A stretch of DNA of 64,000 bases. Source: Nocardioides humi (GTDB taxonomy: Bacteria > Actinomycetota > Actinomycetes > Propionibacteriales > Nocardioidaceae). A program made the position numbers and the translations under genes. Location of the stretch: positions 1,488,001 to 1,552,000 of the forward strand of contig NZ_CP041146.1 of the NCBI RefSeq assembly GCF_006494775.1. The letters are read 5' to 3'. The notes under the pieces are model-generated. The model did no database searches and was not told the DNA's origin. It saw only the letters and a program-made list of their open reading frames with translations. Positions 45,081 to 53,553 of the stretch are shown piece by piece; position 1 is the stretch's first letter, and the number at the start of each line of letters is the position of its first letter.

Positions 45081-45791
45081 GTGAGGTGGTGGTGGGCGGC
45101 CCTGGTGGCCGGGCTGGTGACGCTGCTGACCGCGTGCGGGCCGCTGGCACCTGCCCCACCGGGCGCCTCCGCGGGCGACGGCACCGTGCTGCCCACGGAC
45201 GCCATGGACACCACCGGTGCCACGGACGCCGCGGAGGCGCTGGCCGGGCTCGTCGTCACCGCGCGGCCACGGCCGCCGGCCGACTACGACCGCAACGCGT
45301 TCGGCGCCCGGTGGGCCGACGTGGACGGCAACGGCTGCAACCAGCGCGACGACGTGCTGCTGCGCGACGCCGAGCCCGGCACCGCCCGCATCGCACGCCA
45401 GGGCCGCTGTGACCACGACGTGCTCGCCGGCACGTGGACCGATCCCTACACCGGGAGGACGCTGACCTTCGACGACCTCAAGGATCCCGCGCAGGCACAG
45501 GCGATCCAGATCGACCATGTCGTCCCGCTCGCCGAGGCGTGGGTCTCCGGCGCGTCCGCGTGGGACGACGCGCGGCGCAGGGAGTACGCCAACGACCTCG
45601 CCGGGCTGCTCGCCGTCGACGGCCCGACCAACGCCGCCAAGGGCGCCGACGACCCGGCCGCATGGCGTCCGCGGAAGGCCTACCAGTGCGCCTACGCCCG
45701 TCGCTGGATCGAGGTCAAGGCGCGCTGGCGGCTGACGGTCGACCCCAGCGAGGTGGCCGCGCTCGACGACATGCTGGGCTACTGCTCCTGA
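45081..45791 (+). CDS. Secreted HNH-family endonuclease lipoprotein (DUF1524-like)
   Basis: A 236-residue protein with a lipoprotein signal (LLTAC, Cys at ~22) and an HNH/DUF1524 domain: IDHVVPLAEAWVSGA with the catalytic His, then ANDLAGLLAVDGPTNAAKGADDPAAWRP. Full set of conserved residues. Such extracellular DNases help take up nucleotides or compete with neighbours. GTG start 10 bases after the toxin stop, but the function is unrelated, so it likely has its own promoter or simply reads through. Confidence 0.82.
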   Translation: MRWWWAALVAGLVTLLTACGPLAPAPPGASAGDGTVLPTDAMDTTGATDAAEALAGLVVTARPRPPADYDRNAFGARWADVDGNGCNQRDDVLLRDAEPGTARIARQGRCDHDVLAGTWTDPYTGRTLTFDDLKDPAQAQAIQIDHVVPLAEAWVSGASAWDDARRREYANDLAGLLAVDGPTNAAKGADDPAAWRPRKAYQCAYARRWIEVKARWRLTVDPSEVAALDDMLGYCS

Positions 45792-45815
45792 GCCCGCCCG
45801 GCTACCGTCGGGCAC

Positions 45816-46184
45816 ATGTCTCGCCCCGTGCTCGTCCCCGGCCCGGACCACCCGATCACCGTCACGCCCCACCCGGGGCGGGTCGTCGTGCGCGCCGGCG
45901 GGCGCGCCCTCGTCGACACCGAGCGGGCGCTGGAGCTGCGCGAGGCGTCGTACCCGCCGGTGCTCTACCTCCCCCGCGAGGACGCCGACCTGACGGCGCT
46001 GCAGCCCAGCGACACCCGCACCTACTGCCCCTACAAGGGCGACGCGTCGTACTTCTCGATCCCCACCGCCGACGGGCTGCTCGTGGACGCGGTCTGGTCC
46101 TACGAGCAGCCCTACGACGCGGTGCCGGCCATCGCGGGCCACCTCGCGTTCTACCCCGACCGGGTGGAGATCAGCGCCGGCTGA
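45816..46184 (+). CDS. DUF427 domain protein
   Basis: A 122-residue all-beta protein with DTERALELREASYPPVLYLPREDAD and TYCPYKGDASYFS, the DUF427 signature, nearly full length. Structures of the family show a small barrel; function unknown. It lies 24 bases after the nuclease gene and converges on the gluconate permease gene. Confidence 0.85.
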   Translation: MSRPVLVPGPDHPITVTPHPGRVVVRAGGRALVDTERALELREASYPPVLYLPREDADLTALQPSDTRTYCPYKGDASYFSIPTADGLLVDAVWSYEQPYDAVPAIAGHLAFYPDRVEISAG

Positions 46185-46202
46185 CCCCACCCCGGCCGGC
46201 GC

Positions 46203-47582
46203 TCAGATCACCAGGTTGAGCGCCATCACGAACACCAGGCCGCTGACCGAGAGCAGCGTCTCCATGGCCGACCAGGTCTTGATGGTCTGGCCGACGGTCA
46301 TGCCGAAGTACTCCTTGACCAGCCAGAAGCCGGCGTCGTTGACGTGGGAGAAGAACACCGAGCCGGCGCCGATCGCGAGCACCATCAGCGACACCTCACC
46401 GCTGGAGAGCTGGTCGGTGAGCGGCGCGAGCAGGCCGGAGGCGGTGACGGTCGCGACGGTCGCGGACCCGGTGGCGAGGCGGATGAGGACCGCGACGAAC
46501 CACGCGAGTACGAGCACGGAGATGTTGCTGTCGGCCACCCGCTCAGCGACGATCGTGCCGATGCCGGTGTCCACCAGGGACTGCTTGAACCCGCCGCCGG
46601 CAGCGACGATGAGCAGGATGCCCGCGACGCCGGGGAGCGAGGACTCCAGCGACTTCGCGACGCCGTCGCGGCCCATCTTGCCGCCGAGGGTGAACATCCC
46701 GACCACGACCGCGAGGGCGAGCGCGATGAGCGGCGTACCGAGGACGTCGAGGGTACGGCGCAGCGGGTCGGTCGTGTCGTCGATGAAGATGTCGGCCAGC
46801 GCCTTGCCCATCATCAGGACCACGGGCAGCAGCACGGAGGCGATGGTGATCCCGAACGACGGCCGGCCGGCGGCGTCCTCCTCGCCCTTCCCCTCGAAGC
46901 GGTGGGGCACGTCGACGACGACATACCGTCCGACGATGCCGAACACCGGCCCGGCGATGATCACCGTCGGGATCGCGACGGCGACGCCGAGGGCGAGGGT
47001 GGTGCCGAGGTCGGCGCCGAGGTAGTCGATGGCGGTGAGCGGGCCGGGGTGCGGCGGGACCAGGCCGTGCATCGCGGAGAGGCCGGCGAGGGCGGGGATG
47101 CCGATGGTGACCAGGGACTGCCCGGAGCGGCGGGCGACGAGGTAGATGACCGGCATCAGCAGCACGAGGCCGATCTCGAAGAACATCGGCAGGCCGATGA
47201 TCGCGCCGACCACGGCCATCGCCCACGGCAGCGCACGCGGCGAGGCGTGACCGATGATGGTGTCGACGATCTGGTCGGCGCCACCGCTGTCGGCGAGCAG
47301 CTTGCCGAACATGGCGCCGAGGGCGATCAGGATGCCGACGCCGGCGGCGGTCGAGCCGAAGCCGGCGGTGTAGCTGGCGATCGCGGTCTCGACGTCGACG
47401 CCGGCGACGACGCCGACGGCGAGCGCGCCGGCGGTCAGCGCGAGGAAGGGGTGCACCTTCGCGGCGATGATGAGGACGACGATGACGCCGATGCCGAGCA
47501 GGGCGGCGAGGACGAGTCGGCCCTCGGAGGCGACCGGCTCGACGAGGTCGGTGCCGGCGGCGGCGATGAGCTGGATGGACAT
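46203..47582 (-). CDS. gntP: Gluconate:H+ symporter (GntP family)
   Basis: A 459-residue membrane protein of 12-14 helices with family motifs such as GFGSTAAGVGILIALGAMFG, MHGLVPPHPGPLTA and FFSHVNDAGFWLVKEYFG. Takes up gluconate or a related sugar acid with protons. It follows the gluconokinase gene by 10 bases in one operon and is controlled by the divergent GntR-type gene, so gluconate is a sound substrate guess. Confidence 0.9.
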   Translation of the reverse strand: MSIQLIAAAGTDLVEPVASEGRLVLAALLGIGVIVVLIIAAKVHPFLALTAGALAVGVVAGVDVETAIASYTAGFGSTAAGVGILIALGAMFGKLLADSGGADQIVDTIIGHASPRALPWAMAVVGAIIGLPMFFEIGLVLLMPVIYLVARRSGQSLVTIGIPALAGLSAMHGLVPPHPGPLTAIDYLGADLGTTLALGVAVAIPTVIIAGPVFGIVGRYVVVDVPHRFEGKGEEDAAGRPSFGITIASVLLPVVLMMGKALADIFIDDTTDPLRRTLDVLGTPLIALALAVVVGMFTLGGKMGRDGVAKSLESSLPGVAGILLIVAAGGGFKQSLVDTGIGTIVAERVADSNISVLVLAWFVAVLIRLATGSATVATVTASGLLAPLTDQLSSGEVSLMVLAIGAGSVFFSHVNDAGFWLVKEYFGMTVGQTIKTWSAMETLLSVSGLVFVMALNLVI

Positions 47583-47592
47583 GGGGGCCTCC

Positions 47593-48126
47593 TCAGGCCT
47601 GCCCGCCGGCGGACCGGCGCTCGACGTACTCGTGGACGATGGCGTCGACGGACTGGTCGACGTCGATGACCATGCCGGCCTCGCCGGGACCCAGCGGCTC
47701 GAGCGTGTCGAACTGCGAGTCGAGCAGCGACGCCGGCATGAAGTGGCCGGGACGGCTGGCCTGGCGCCGCGCGATGACCTCGCGGGTGCCGTGCAGGTGG
47801 AGGAAGGACACGTGCGGCGCGTGGGCGCGCAGCTGGTCGCGGTAGGCCACCTTGAGCGCCGAGCAGCTGATGACGCCGCCGCGGTCGTCGTGCTCGGCGA
47901 GCCAGCGGCCGATGGCCTCGAGCCATGGGTACCGGTCGTCGTCGTCGAGCGGGATGCCGGCGGTCATCTTGGCGATATTGGCCGGCGGGTGGAAGTCGTC
48001 GGCGTCGCCGAACGGGACCCCCAGCCGCTGCGCGATCGCGGCCCCGACGGTCGACTTCCCCGAGCCGGACACGCCCATCACGACGAGTTGGACGACCCGG
48101 CGGCCCTCGGTGCTCGTGCTGCTCAT
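47593..48126 (-). CDS. gntK: Gluconokinase (GntK type)
   Basis: A 177-residue P-loop kinase. GVSGSGKST is at 18-26, GDADDFHPPANIAKM the substrate-binding block, SCSALK and SRPGHFMPASLLDSQFDTLE further family motifs. Makes 6-phosphogluconate from gluconate and ATP in the cytoplasm. The ATG has GGAGG in front. First gene of the gntK-gntP operon, 103 bases from the divergent regulator. Confidence 0.92.
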   Translation of the reverse strand: MSSTSTEGRRVVQLVVMGVSGSGKSTVGAAIAQRLGVPFGDADDFHPPANIAKMTAGIPLDDDDRYPWLEAIGRWLAEHDDRGGVISCSALKVAYRDQLRAHAPHVSFLHLHGTREVIARRQASRPGHFMPASLLDSQFDTLEPLGPGEAGMVIDVDQSVDAIVHEYVERRSAGGQA

Positions 48127-48173
48127 GTGACCTCCTTCACGGATGTGCTGGCCGTCACAGTGTGCATCCATTA

Positions 48174-48216
48174 ATCTGCTTTTAACAAGACCGATCCCGA
48201 AATAAATCTGATTTTT
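48174..48216. promoter_or_regulatory. Direct repeats in the gnt divergent promoter
   Basis: ATCTGCTTTT (48174) and ATCTGATTTT (48206) are 32 bases apart, three helical turns, in an AT-rich stretch between gntK and the regulator gene. They are candidate binding sites of that regulator. Confidence 0.45.
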
Positions 48217-48229
48217 GTGGGAGGTGGCC

Positions 48230-48946
48230 GTGGCGGCCCTGCACGACGACGTCCTCGACGCCCTGGGGCGCCGCATCGTCAGCGGCGACCTCGCGGCGGG
48301 GACGGTCCTGACCCTCGACGACATCGACACCGAGTACGACGTCAGCCGCTCCGTGTCGCGCGAGGCGGTCCGGGTCCTCGGCTCGATGGGCATGGTCGCC
48401 TCGCGACGGCGGGTCGGCCTGACGGTGCAGCCGCGGACGGCCTGGCAGGTCTTCGACCCGCGGCTGATCCGCTGGCGTCTCGACTCCGACGACCGCTCGG
48501 CGCAACTGCAGTCGCTCGGGGAGCTGCGCAGCGGCTTCGAGCCGGTCGCCGCGGCACTCGCCGCCTCGCGGGCCACTCCGGAGCAGTGCGGCGCGCTCAC
48601 GACCGCGGTCGGCGACATGGTCGTGCACGGCCGGGCCGGCGACCTCGAGGCGTTCCTCGCCGCCGACATCGTGTTCCACCGGCTGCTGCTCCAGGCCTCC
48701 GGCAACGAGATGCTCGCCGCGCTCGACGGCGTGGTCGCCGAGGTGCTGTCCGGGCGGACCCACCACCACCTGATGCCGGCCCACCCCAAGGACGAGGCGA
48801 TCGACCTGCACGTGGAGGTCGCGCGCGCCGTACGCGCCGGCGACGCCGCCGCCGCGCGAGCCGCGATGGAGGCGATCATCTCGGAGGCGACGGGAGCCGT
48901 CGCGGAGGACTCGACTACCCTCGGAGGCGATGGAGAACACGCCTGA
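48230..48946 (+). CDS. FadR-subfamily GntR regulator of the gnt operon
   Basis: A 238-residue regulator: N-terminal winged helix (LDDIDTEYDVSRSVSREAVRVLGSMGMV, ~28-56) and an FCD effector domain with LRSGFEPVAAALAA and HRLLLQASGNEML. Divergent from gntK-gntP, it most likely represses it until gluconate or 6-phosphogluconate binds. GTG at 48230 is chosen because GGGAGG lies 5 bases upstream; two earlier in-frame starts exist. Its end overlaps the next gene by 17 bases. Confidence 0.85.
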   Translation: MAALHDDVLDALGRRIVSGDLAAGTVLTLDDIDTEYDVSRSVSREAVRVLGSMGMVASRRRVGLTVQPRTAWQVFDPRLIRWRLDSDDRSAQLQSLGELRSGFEPVAAALAASRATPEQCGALTTAVGDMVVHGRAGDLEAFLAADIVFHRLLLQASGNEMLAALDGVVAEVLSGRTHHHLMPAHPKDEAIDLHVEVARAVRAGDAAAARAAMEAIISEATGAVAEDSTTLGGDGEHA

Positions 48947-49561
48947 CCTCGCGAACCTGATCGACCAGCTGCAGAGCGAGGAGTACGACGTCACCGAGCC
49001 ACTGCCCGGCGTCCTCCACGTCACGGGCCGGTTCTCGAACCCGGAGCGGATCGCGCTGCGCGCGGCCGCCGAGGCCGGCGACGTCGCGCTCGCCGTCTGG
49101 GCCACCAGTCACCACGACGACTGGGCACTGGTGGCCTGGGACCGCCCCGACCTGGTGACCATCACCCAGAAGGGCGCGACCCCGCAGCGCTGGCGGCACC
49201 GCCGGCCGCCGGCCACGCTCCGTCCCGACGCGCAGACCTTCCTCGAGGGCGCGTCGTCGCCGTTCGACATCGTCACGCGGCCCAAGCACCAGCCCACCGA
49301 CGCCGCCCGCGAGGTGCTGACCCGCTTCGGCATCACCGACCCGCCTCCCCCGGCTGGGTGCCGCCGGTCGTCGAGGCGCCGCCGGTGCCCGCCGTACGCG
49401 AGAGCCGGGTGCCGGCCGCCTCCGCCAAGCCGGCCCGCGCCCCGCGCGCGACCAAGCCCAAGGCGCCGCCGAAGCCGGCCAAGCCGGAGCCGGTGATCGC
49501 GGTCTGCCCGACCTGCTTCATGGCGCTGCCGGCGACGGGCGTCTGCGACAACTGCGGCTGA
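48930..49561 (+). pseudogene. Hypothetical protein with C-terminal zinc ribbon, frameshifted
   Basis: About 210 residues if one G is added to the CCCCCGG run at 49347-49353, linking ITDPPP to GWVPPVVEAPP. N-terminal ~130 residues form an unnamed alpha/beta domain; a Pro/Ala/Lys-rich linker follows; the end CPTCFMALPATGVCDNCG is a two-CxxC zinc ribbon. The frame change exactly at a C/G run and the restoration of a zinc ribbon argue that the real gene is intact. Overlaps the gnt regulator by 17 bases. Function unknown. Confidence 0.7.
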
Positions 49562-49599
49562 CCGGCCGCAGTCCAAGGCCCCCGGCCGCAGCGCAGAGA

Positions 49600-49992
49600 T
49601 CACGGAGTCATGAAGTCACAGCGCGGACCTGGTGCCCGCGCAAGGCGCAGGTCCAGCGTTGCCAGCGGCGCATCGAACATCTCTGCCGCGGCGACGTACC
49701 AGGCGTCGTAGGCCGAGACGTTGGCGCGAAGCTCCCAGATCCGGTCGACGAGGCCGACGACATCGAGGTAGCGAATCGGGAGGTGGCCGAGATCGGCCAC
49801 CGCCACCCCCGCTTGCTCGGGAGCCAGCATCCCGACTGCGACGGCCCGTCGCAGTTGGCTCAAGACCTCCACAGGCAGGAGGTGCGGCGCGACGACGGGA
49901 CCGTCGATCAAGCGCGTCTCCGCCCATGCGCCCTCAGACCCACCGGTCACCAGCGCCGCCACGACCACCGACGCGTCGACGACGGTCGTCAC
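49600..49992 (-). CDS. PIN-domain toxin (VapC-type)
   Basis: A 130-residue PIN protein: VVDASVVVAAL with the first Asp, LLPVEVLSQLRRA with Glu, SAYDAWYVAAAEM and TLDLRLARA with the remaining acids. Complete four-acid site. GTG start overlaps the antitoxin stop (GTGA). Probable tRNA- or mRNA-cleaving toxin. Confidence 0.88.
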   Translation of the reverse strand: MTTVVDASVVVAALVTGGSEGAWAETRLIDGPVVAPHLLPVEVLSQLRRAVAVGMLAPEQAGVAVADLGHLPIRYLDVVGLVDRIWELRANVSAYDAWYVAAAEMFDAPLATLDLRLARAPGPRCDFMTP

Positions 49993-50222
49993 GCCCGGTC
50001 CGCGCCCTTGGTGACCAAGATCTGCTCTACCGACAAGCCCTGTCCGAACGCAGCCTTGTGACGGCGAATCCTGTCGAGCACGTCCTGGGGGTCCGGAGTC
50101 TCTGCCAGCTCGACGAGCCGGGCACGCAGGAATTCTTGCATGGACTGGCCGCTGCGCGCCGCGCGCGCGGCCAGTTCGGCACGCGTCTCGTCGGGGACGT
50201 CACGGATCGTGATCGACACCAT
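49989..50222 (-). CDS. FitA/VapB-type antitoxin
   Basis: A 77-residue ribbon-helix-helix antitoxin: VSITIRDVPDETRAELAARAA is the DNA-binding strand and first helix, SMQEFLRARLVELA the second; the C-terminal tail would bind the PIN toxin. The ATG is chosen because the ribbon begins two residues later. Confidence 0.85.
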   Translation of the reverse strand: MVSITIRDVPDETRAELAARAARSGQSMQEFLRARLVELAETPDPQDVLDRIRRHKAAFGQGLSVEQILVTKGADRA

Positions 50223-50260
50223 GCTGCCAGAATGCTGCGTCTGCATGCGATCTGCAAGCA

Positions 50261-50698
50261 TCAGGCGGCTCCCGCCCATCCGGCATCGACAAGGTCGTCG
50301 GGCGCCGCCACCCGGAGCTCGGCGTCATTGGCCAGGTGCACCGGCCACCGCCCATCCAGCCCCGCCAGCCCGCGCGCCCAGGCCAGGTCGCCCGGCGTCC
50401 GCGCCCGGCGGCCCGGCCGGGCGTAGAGGAACGCGCACGCGAGGTCGTGCTGGCGCGCGTGCCGGACCAGCACCTGCAGCCGGTCGAGGTCGTCGGCCAC
50501 CGGCACGAGCGGGACGCCCCGTACCTGGGCCAGGTGCAGCGGCCGGACGCCGTCGACGAACAGCGTCCACAGCTGCGGCTCGTCGAAGCCGAGCCGGCCC
50601 GTCAGCGCCCGCCAGGTGTGCTCGAGCGCCGCCTGGTCGGTGATCGGCGGCATCCGATCGGGTGGGAGCAGGGGCGGGACGTCGTCGTACTCGGTCAT
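50261..50698 (-). CDS. Hypothetical protein
   Basis: A 145-residue protein with no signal peptide or membrane helix. It begins with an acidic/proline stretch, then QAALEHTWRALTGRLGFDEPQLWTLFVDG and a regular alpha/beta pattern to the end. No family recognised with confidence; several actinobacteria have such short proteins near sigma-factor genes. GC bias by codon position fits a real gene. Confidence 0.6.
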   Translation of the reverse strand: MTEYDDVPPLLPPDRMPPITDQAALEHTWRALTGRLGFDEPQLWTLFVDGVRPLHLAQVRGVPLVPVADDLDRLQVLVRHARQHDLACAFLYARPGRRARTPGDLAWARGLAGLDGRWPVHLANDAELRVAAPDDLVDAGWAGAA

Positions 50699-50765
50699 GC
50701 AGACGAGGGTGCGCCATTTCCGACCGGGACGTCGGTCCTCATCCACAGGCCCGCGACCAGGCCGA

Positions 50766-51416
50766 TCAGCCCACGCCGGCCTGCGCCTCGGCGGTCACGG
50801 TCACGCCCTCGGCGAACTCGACGACCTGGGCGTCGGTGAGGCCCAGCGACTTCCAGGCCTGGACGACGACGCGGTGCTCGCCGTCGTCGTACGTCAGGAC
50901 CTGGGTCCCGCCCTCGACGGTGCGCAGCCAGCCGTCGTGCGCGCCGACCCGCACCGGCGCACCCTCCGGGTTCCCGGTGACCGACGACGACTCGAGCATC
51001 ACGACCAGCTTGTCCTCGAACACGTCGAGGCCGCTGTCGTCGCCGGCGCGGGCGACGTTGAGGTTGAACGGCGTGGCGCCCTCGAGCACGAACCCGGCCG
51101 GGACCTTGGCGACGACGAAGCCGGGCTGCTGCGCCCCGGTGTAGGCGACCAGCTCGACGCCGTCGCTCCCCTGGTCGGCACTCGGTACGGCGACCGGCGG
51201 CGCGGGCGTCGTCGTCCGGTCGGCGTTGACGGCGATCGCGGTGCCCACGCCGGCGACAGCGGCCAGCGTGAGACCGGCGGTGCCCACCCGGAGCGCACGG
51301 CGCCGGGACGCGCCCCGGCCGCGGGCGAGGTCGCGGCGTACCGCCTCCTCGGAGGGCGCGGGCGCGGCGGTGCCGAGGCGGTGCAGGCGGTCCATGAGGT
51401 CGGCGGGCTCGGTCAT
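50766..51416 (-). CDS. Membrane protein coupled to the SigE-family sigma gene (putative anti-sigma or sensor)
   Basis: A 216-residue protein: Arg-rich cytoplasmic N-terminus (~1-42), one membrane helix (~43-62), then an extracellular alpha/beta domain with YTGAQQPGFVVAKVPAGF. Its start overlaps the sigma factor stop by 4 bases. This topology and coupling are those of anti-sigma factors, but the cytoplasmic part is too short for a standard anti-sigma domain, so the role is inferred. Confidence 0.7.
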   Translation of the reverse strand: MTEPADLMDRLHRLGTAAPAPSEEAVRRDLARGRGASRRRALRVGTAGLTLAAVAGVGTAIAVNADRTTTPAPPVAVPSADQGSDGVELVAYTGAQQPGFVVAKVPAGFVLEGATPFNLNVARAGDDSGLDVFEDKLVVMLESSSVTGNPEGAPVRVGAHDGWLRTVEGGTQVLTYDDGEHRVVVQAWKSLGLTDAQVVEFAEGVTVTAEAQAGVG

Positions 51417-51952
51417 GACGGGTCTCCTTCGTGAGGGGCGGCCGGGATCGGCGCGGCCTGCGGGAGGGCCTCCCGCAGCTTGGCGAGACCGCGAGCCGTC
51501 TGGCTCTTGACCGTGCCCGGGCTGCACCCGAGCGCGTCCGCGGCGTCCTCGACGCTGAGGTCGGCGACGTGACGGAGCACGACGGCCGCCCGCATCCGCT
51601 CCGGCAGCGCGCGGAGGGCGGCGAGGAGCTCGGCGTCGACCGGCTCCCCGACGGCGGTGGCGGTCGCCGACGCGCGGTCCGGGAGCTCGGCGGTCGCCGT
51701 CTCCCGGGACACCGACGGGCGCCGGCGATGGTCGATGAAGGCCTTGACGAGCGCCCGGCGGGCGTACGCGTCGACTCCGCCGCGCCGGGTAGCCCGTCCC
51801 CAGGCGAGGTACAGCCGCACCAGCACGCCCTGGACCAGGTCCTCGGCGAGGTGGTGGTCGCCGGCGGTCAGCACGACGGCGGTACCGAGCAGGTGGGAGC
51901 GGCGGCGGCGTACGAAATCCTCGAACTCGGCGTCGCGGGCCTTCGGTCTCAT
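51413..51952 (-). CDS. SigE-family RNA polymerase sigma factor (ECF type)
   Basis: A 179-residue sigma factor. Region 2 shows FEDFVRRRRSHLLGTAVVLT and DHHLAEDLVQGVLVRLYLAW; region 4 shows LPERMRAAVVLRHVADLSVEDAADALGCSPGTVKSQ, a complete helix-turn-helix. The pattern matches the actinobacterial SigE family of small ECF sigmas. Coupled to the downstream membrane protein gene. The ATG is the first plausible start before region 2. Confidence 0.88.
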   Translation of the reverse strand: MRPKARDAEFEDFVRRRRSHLLGTAVVLTAGDHHLAEDLVQGVLVRLYLAWGRATRRGGVDAYARRALVKAFIDHRRRPSVSRETATAELPDRASATATAVGEPVDAELLAALRALPERMRAAVVLRHVADLSVEDAADALGCSPGTVKSQTARGLAKLREALPQAAPIPAAPHEGDPS

Positions 51953-51957
51953 GTCCC

Positions 51958-52590
51958 CTACACGTGCGGGGGACCCACGGGGGTTGCACGCGGGCTGCGC
52001 TTGTACGCGGACACGGTCGGGTCGCCCTCCAGCCAGAACCGCCACGGCACGTCGGCCGCCTTGGACACGCCCACGCGCGGGCCGCTCGCGATCCGCCGGC
52101 GGGTGCGGACCTCGGGGCCGAGGCGGACACCCGTGAACCCCGTCGTCCCCGGGGTGTCGTCGTGGTCGGCGAGGAGCTCGGTGCCGAGGTCGTCGAGCGT
52201 GATCCCCAGCGCCTGCGCGAGATTGCCCGGTCCCCTCGCCAGGTTGGGGTCGCGCTCGGGCGGGGTCTCGCCGCGCCGGAAGCGCGCCAGCTCGTGTCCG
52301 TCGACGACCTCACCGGCCCGCAGCAGCACCGCCGCCCCGATCTCGGTCGGCCCGGTCACGACGTTCGCGCAGAAGTGGATGCCGTAGGAGCGATACACAT
52401 AGAGGCGGTACGCCGGGCCGTACATGACCTCCGAGCGCGGCGTCCGCGTGAACGCGTGCGACGCCGGGTCCTCGCATCCGCCGTAGGCCTCCACCTCGGT
52501 GATCCGGACCGTGACCCCGTGGCCGACGATCGTCCGGCCCAGCAGGGCCCGCGCCCGTCGTACGACGTCGGCGCGGTCGCGCGCACTCAC
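51958..52590 (-). CDS. 3-methyladenine DNA glycosylase (AAG/MPG family)
   Basis: A 210-residue alkyladenine glycosylase: ARALLGRTIV at the start, ITEVEAYGG with the catalytic Glu, SHAFTRTPRSEVMYGPAYRLYVYRSYGIHFCANVV in the middle and GPGNLAQALGI later. Removes alkylated purines. GTG start overlaps the CYTH gene stop by 4 bases, so it is co-translated with a phosphohydrolase-like protein. Confidence 0.9.
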   Translation of the reverse strand: MSARDRADVVRRARALLGRTIVGHGVTVRITEVEAYGGCEDPASHAFTRTPRSEVMYGPAYRLYVYRSYGIHFCANVVTGPTEIGAAVLLRAGEVVDGHELARFRRGETPPERDPNLARGPGNLAQALGITLDDLGTELLADHDDTPGTTGFTGVRLGPEVRTRRRIASGPRVGVSKAADVPWRFWLEGDPTVSAYKRSPRATPVGPPHV

Positions 52591-53078
52591 CGCTCGCTCC
52601 CCCGGTCGGTGCCCCGCACGGCCAGCCCGCCACCGGTCCAGGCTTCGTCGGCGCTCACGTCCGCGACGACCTCCAGCCATTCCGGGAGGGCGGCGGGCTC
52701 CACGTCGCCGTCATCGAGCTCGGCGAGCAGCGTCCCGTCCGCCAGCTCGTCGACCACGAGGTGGAGCCCGTCGCGGCGCACCTGGTGCCGCCGCTTGCGC
52801 AGGCCCTGCCCCGGCAGCCGGTCCCACAGCAGCGCCCACTCCGTGTCGTCGAGGTATATCGACGTGCACGCCACCTCCCCCGGACCTCCGCCCAGCCGCA
52901 CCTTGTGCCCGAGCTTGCGCACCACCGACCCGTCCGGCCTGCGCACCTCCCGCAATCGCAGCCGCGTCCCCTCGACGTACCTGTCCTCGATCTCCCACAC
53001 CTCCGCGACCCCCTCCGGGATCGCCGACACGAGGAACCTTCGCTCGCGCTCCACCACCGCGTACTTGAGGGACACCAT
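52587..53078 (-). CDS. CYTH-like triphosphate tunnel protein
   Basis: A 163-residue protein starting with VVERERRFLV, the ExExR/K signature of CYTH (adenylate cyclase CyaB/thiamine triphosphatase) domains, followed by GTRLRLREVRRPDG and KLGHKVRLG with alternating charged strands that line the tunnel. Likely hydrolyses a triphosphate or polyphosphate. Divergent from a Nudix gene by 46 bases. Confidence 0.82.
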   Translation of the reverse strand: MVSLKYAVVERERRFLVSAIPEGVAEVWEIEDRYVEGTRLRLREVRRPDGSVVRKLGHKVRLGGGPGEVACTSIYLDDTEWALLWDRLPGQGLRKRRHQVRRDGLHLVVDELADGTLLAELDDGDVEPAALPEWLEVVADVSADEAWTGGGLAVRGTDRGSER

Positions 53079-53124
53079 GGCGCCATTCTCCGCACCAGGC
53101 CTGACACCTGCGACGATCGGCCCC

Positions 53125-53511
53125 GTGGAGATCGAGGTCGTCGGCGCCGTCATCGTCCGTGACGGCCTGGTCCTGTGCGCCCGGCGCGGGCCCGGCGGCG
53201 AGGCCGGCGGCATGTGGGAGTTCCCCGGTGGCAAGGTCGAGCCCGGCGAGTCCCCGCAGGCCGCCCTGGCCCGGGAGATCCGCGAGGAGCTCGGCTGCGT
53301 GGTGGAGGTCGGCGACCTGGTGACGACCACGCGGCACGTCGGGTCGGCGGCGGTGGTCGAGCTGTCGACGTACTGGTGCCGGGTGGTGGCGGGAACGCCC
53401 GAGCCGACCGAGCACGCGGCTGTGCGGTGGCTGCCCGCCGCTCGGCTCGGTGAGCTCGAGTGGGCGCCGGCGGACGTGCCGGCGGTCGAGCTGGTCATTT
53501 CGACCTGGTGA
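53125..53511 (+). CDS. Nudix hydrolase, MutT-like (d)NTP pyrophosphohydrolase
   Basis: A 128-residue Nudix protein. The Nudix box GGKVEPGESPQAALAREI-REELG at ~35-57 has all acidic residues. N-terminal VVGAVIVRDGLVLCARR matches MutT/CTP pyrophosphohydrolase proteins. It removes oxidised or non-canonical nucleotides and fits the repair genes nearby. GTG start fixed by family alignment. Confidence 0.88.
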   Translation: MEIEVVGAVIVRDGLVLCARRGPGGEAGGMWEFPGGKVEPGESPQAALAREIREELGCVVEVGDLVTTTRHVGSAAVVELSTYWCRVVAGTPEPTEHAAVRWLPAARLGELEWAPADVPAVELVISTW

Positions 53512-53553
53512 TCGGTCTCCCCAACTATCCTCTGCCGAGGAGGGGAGTGAGCC

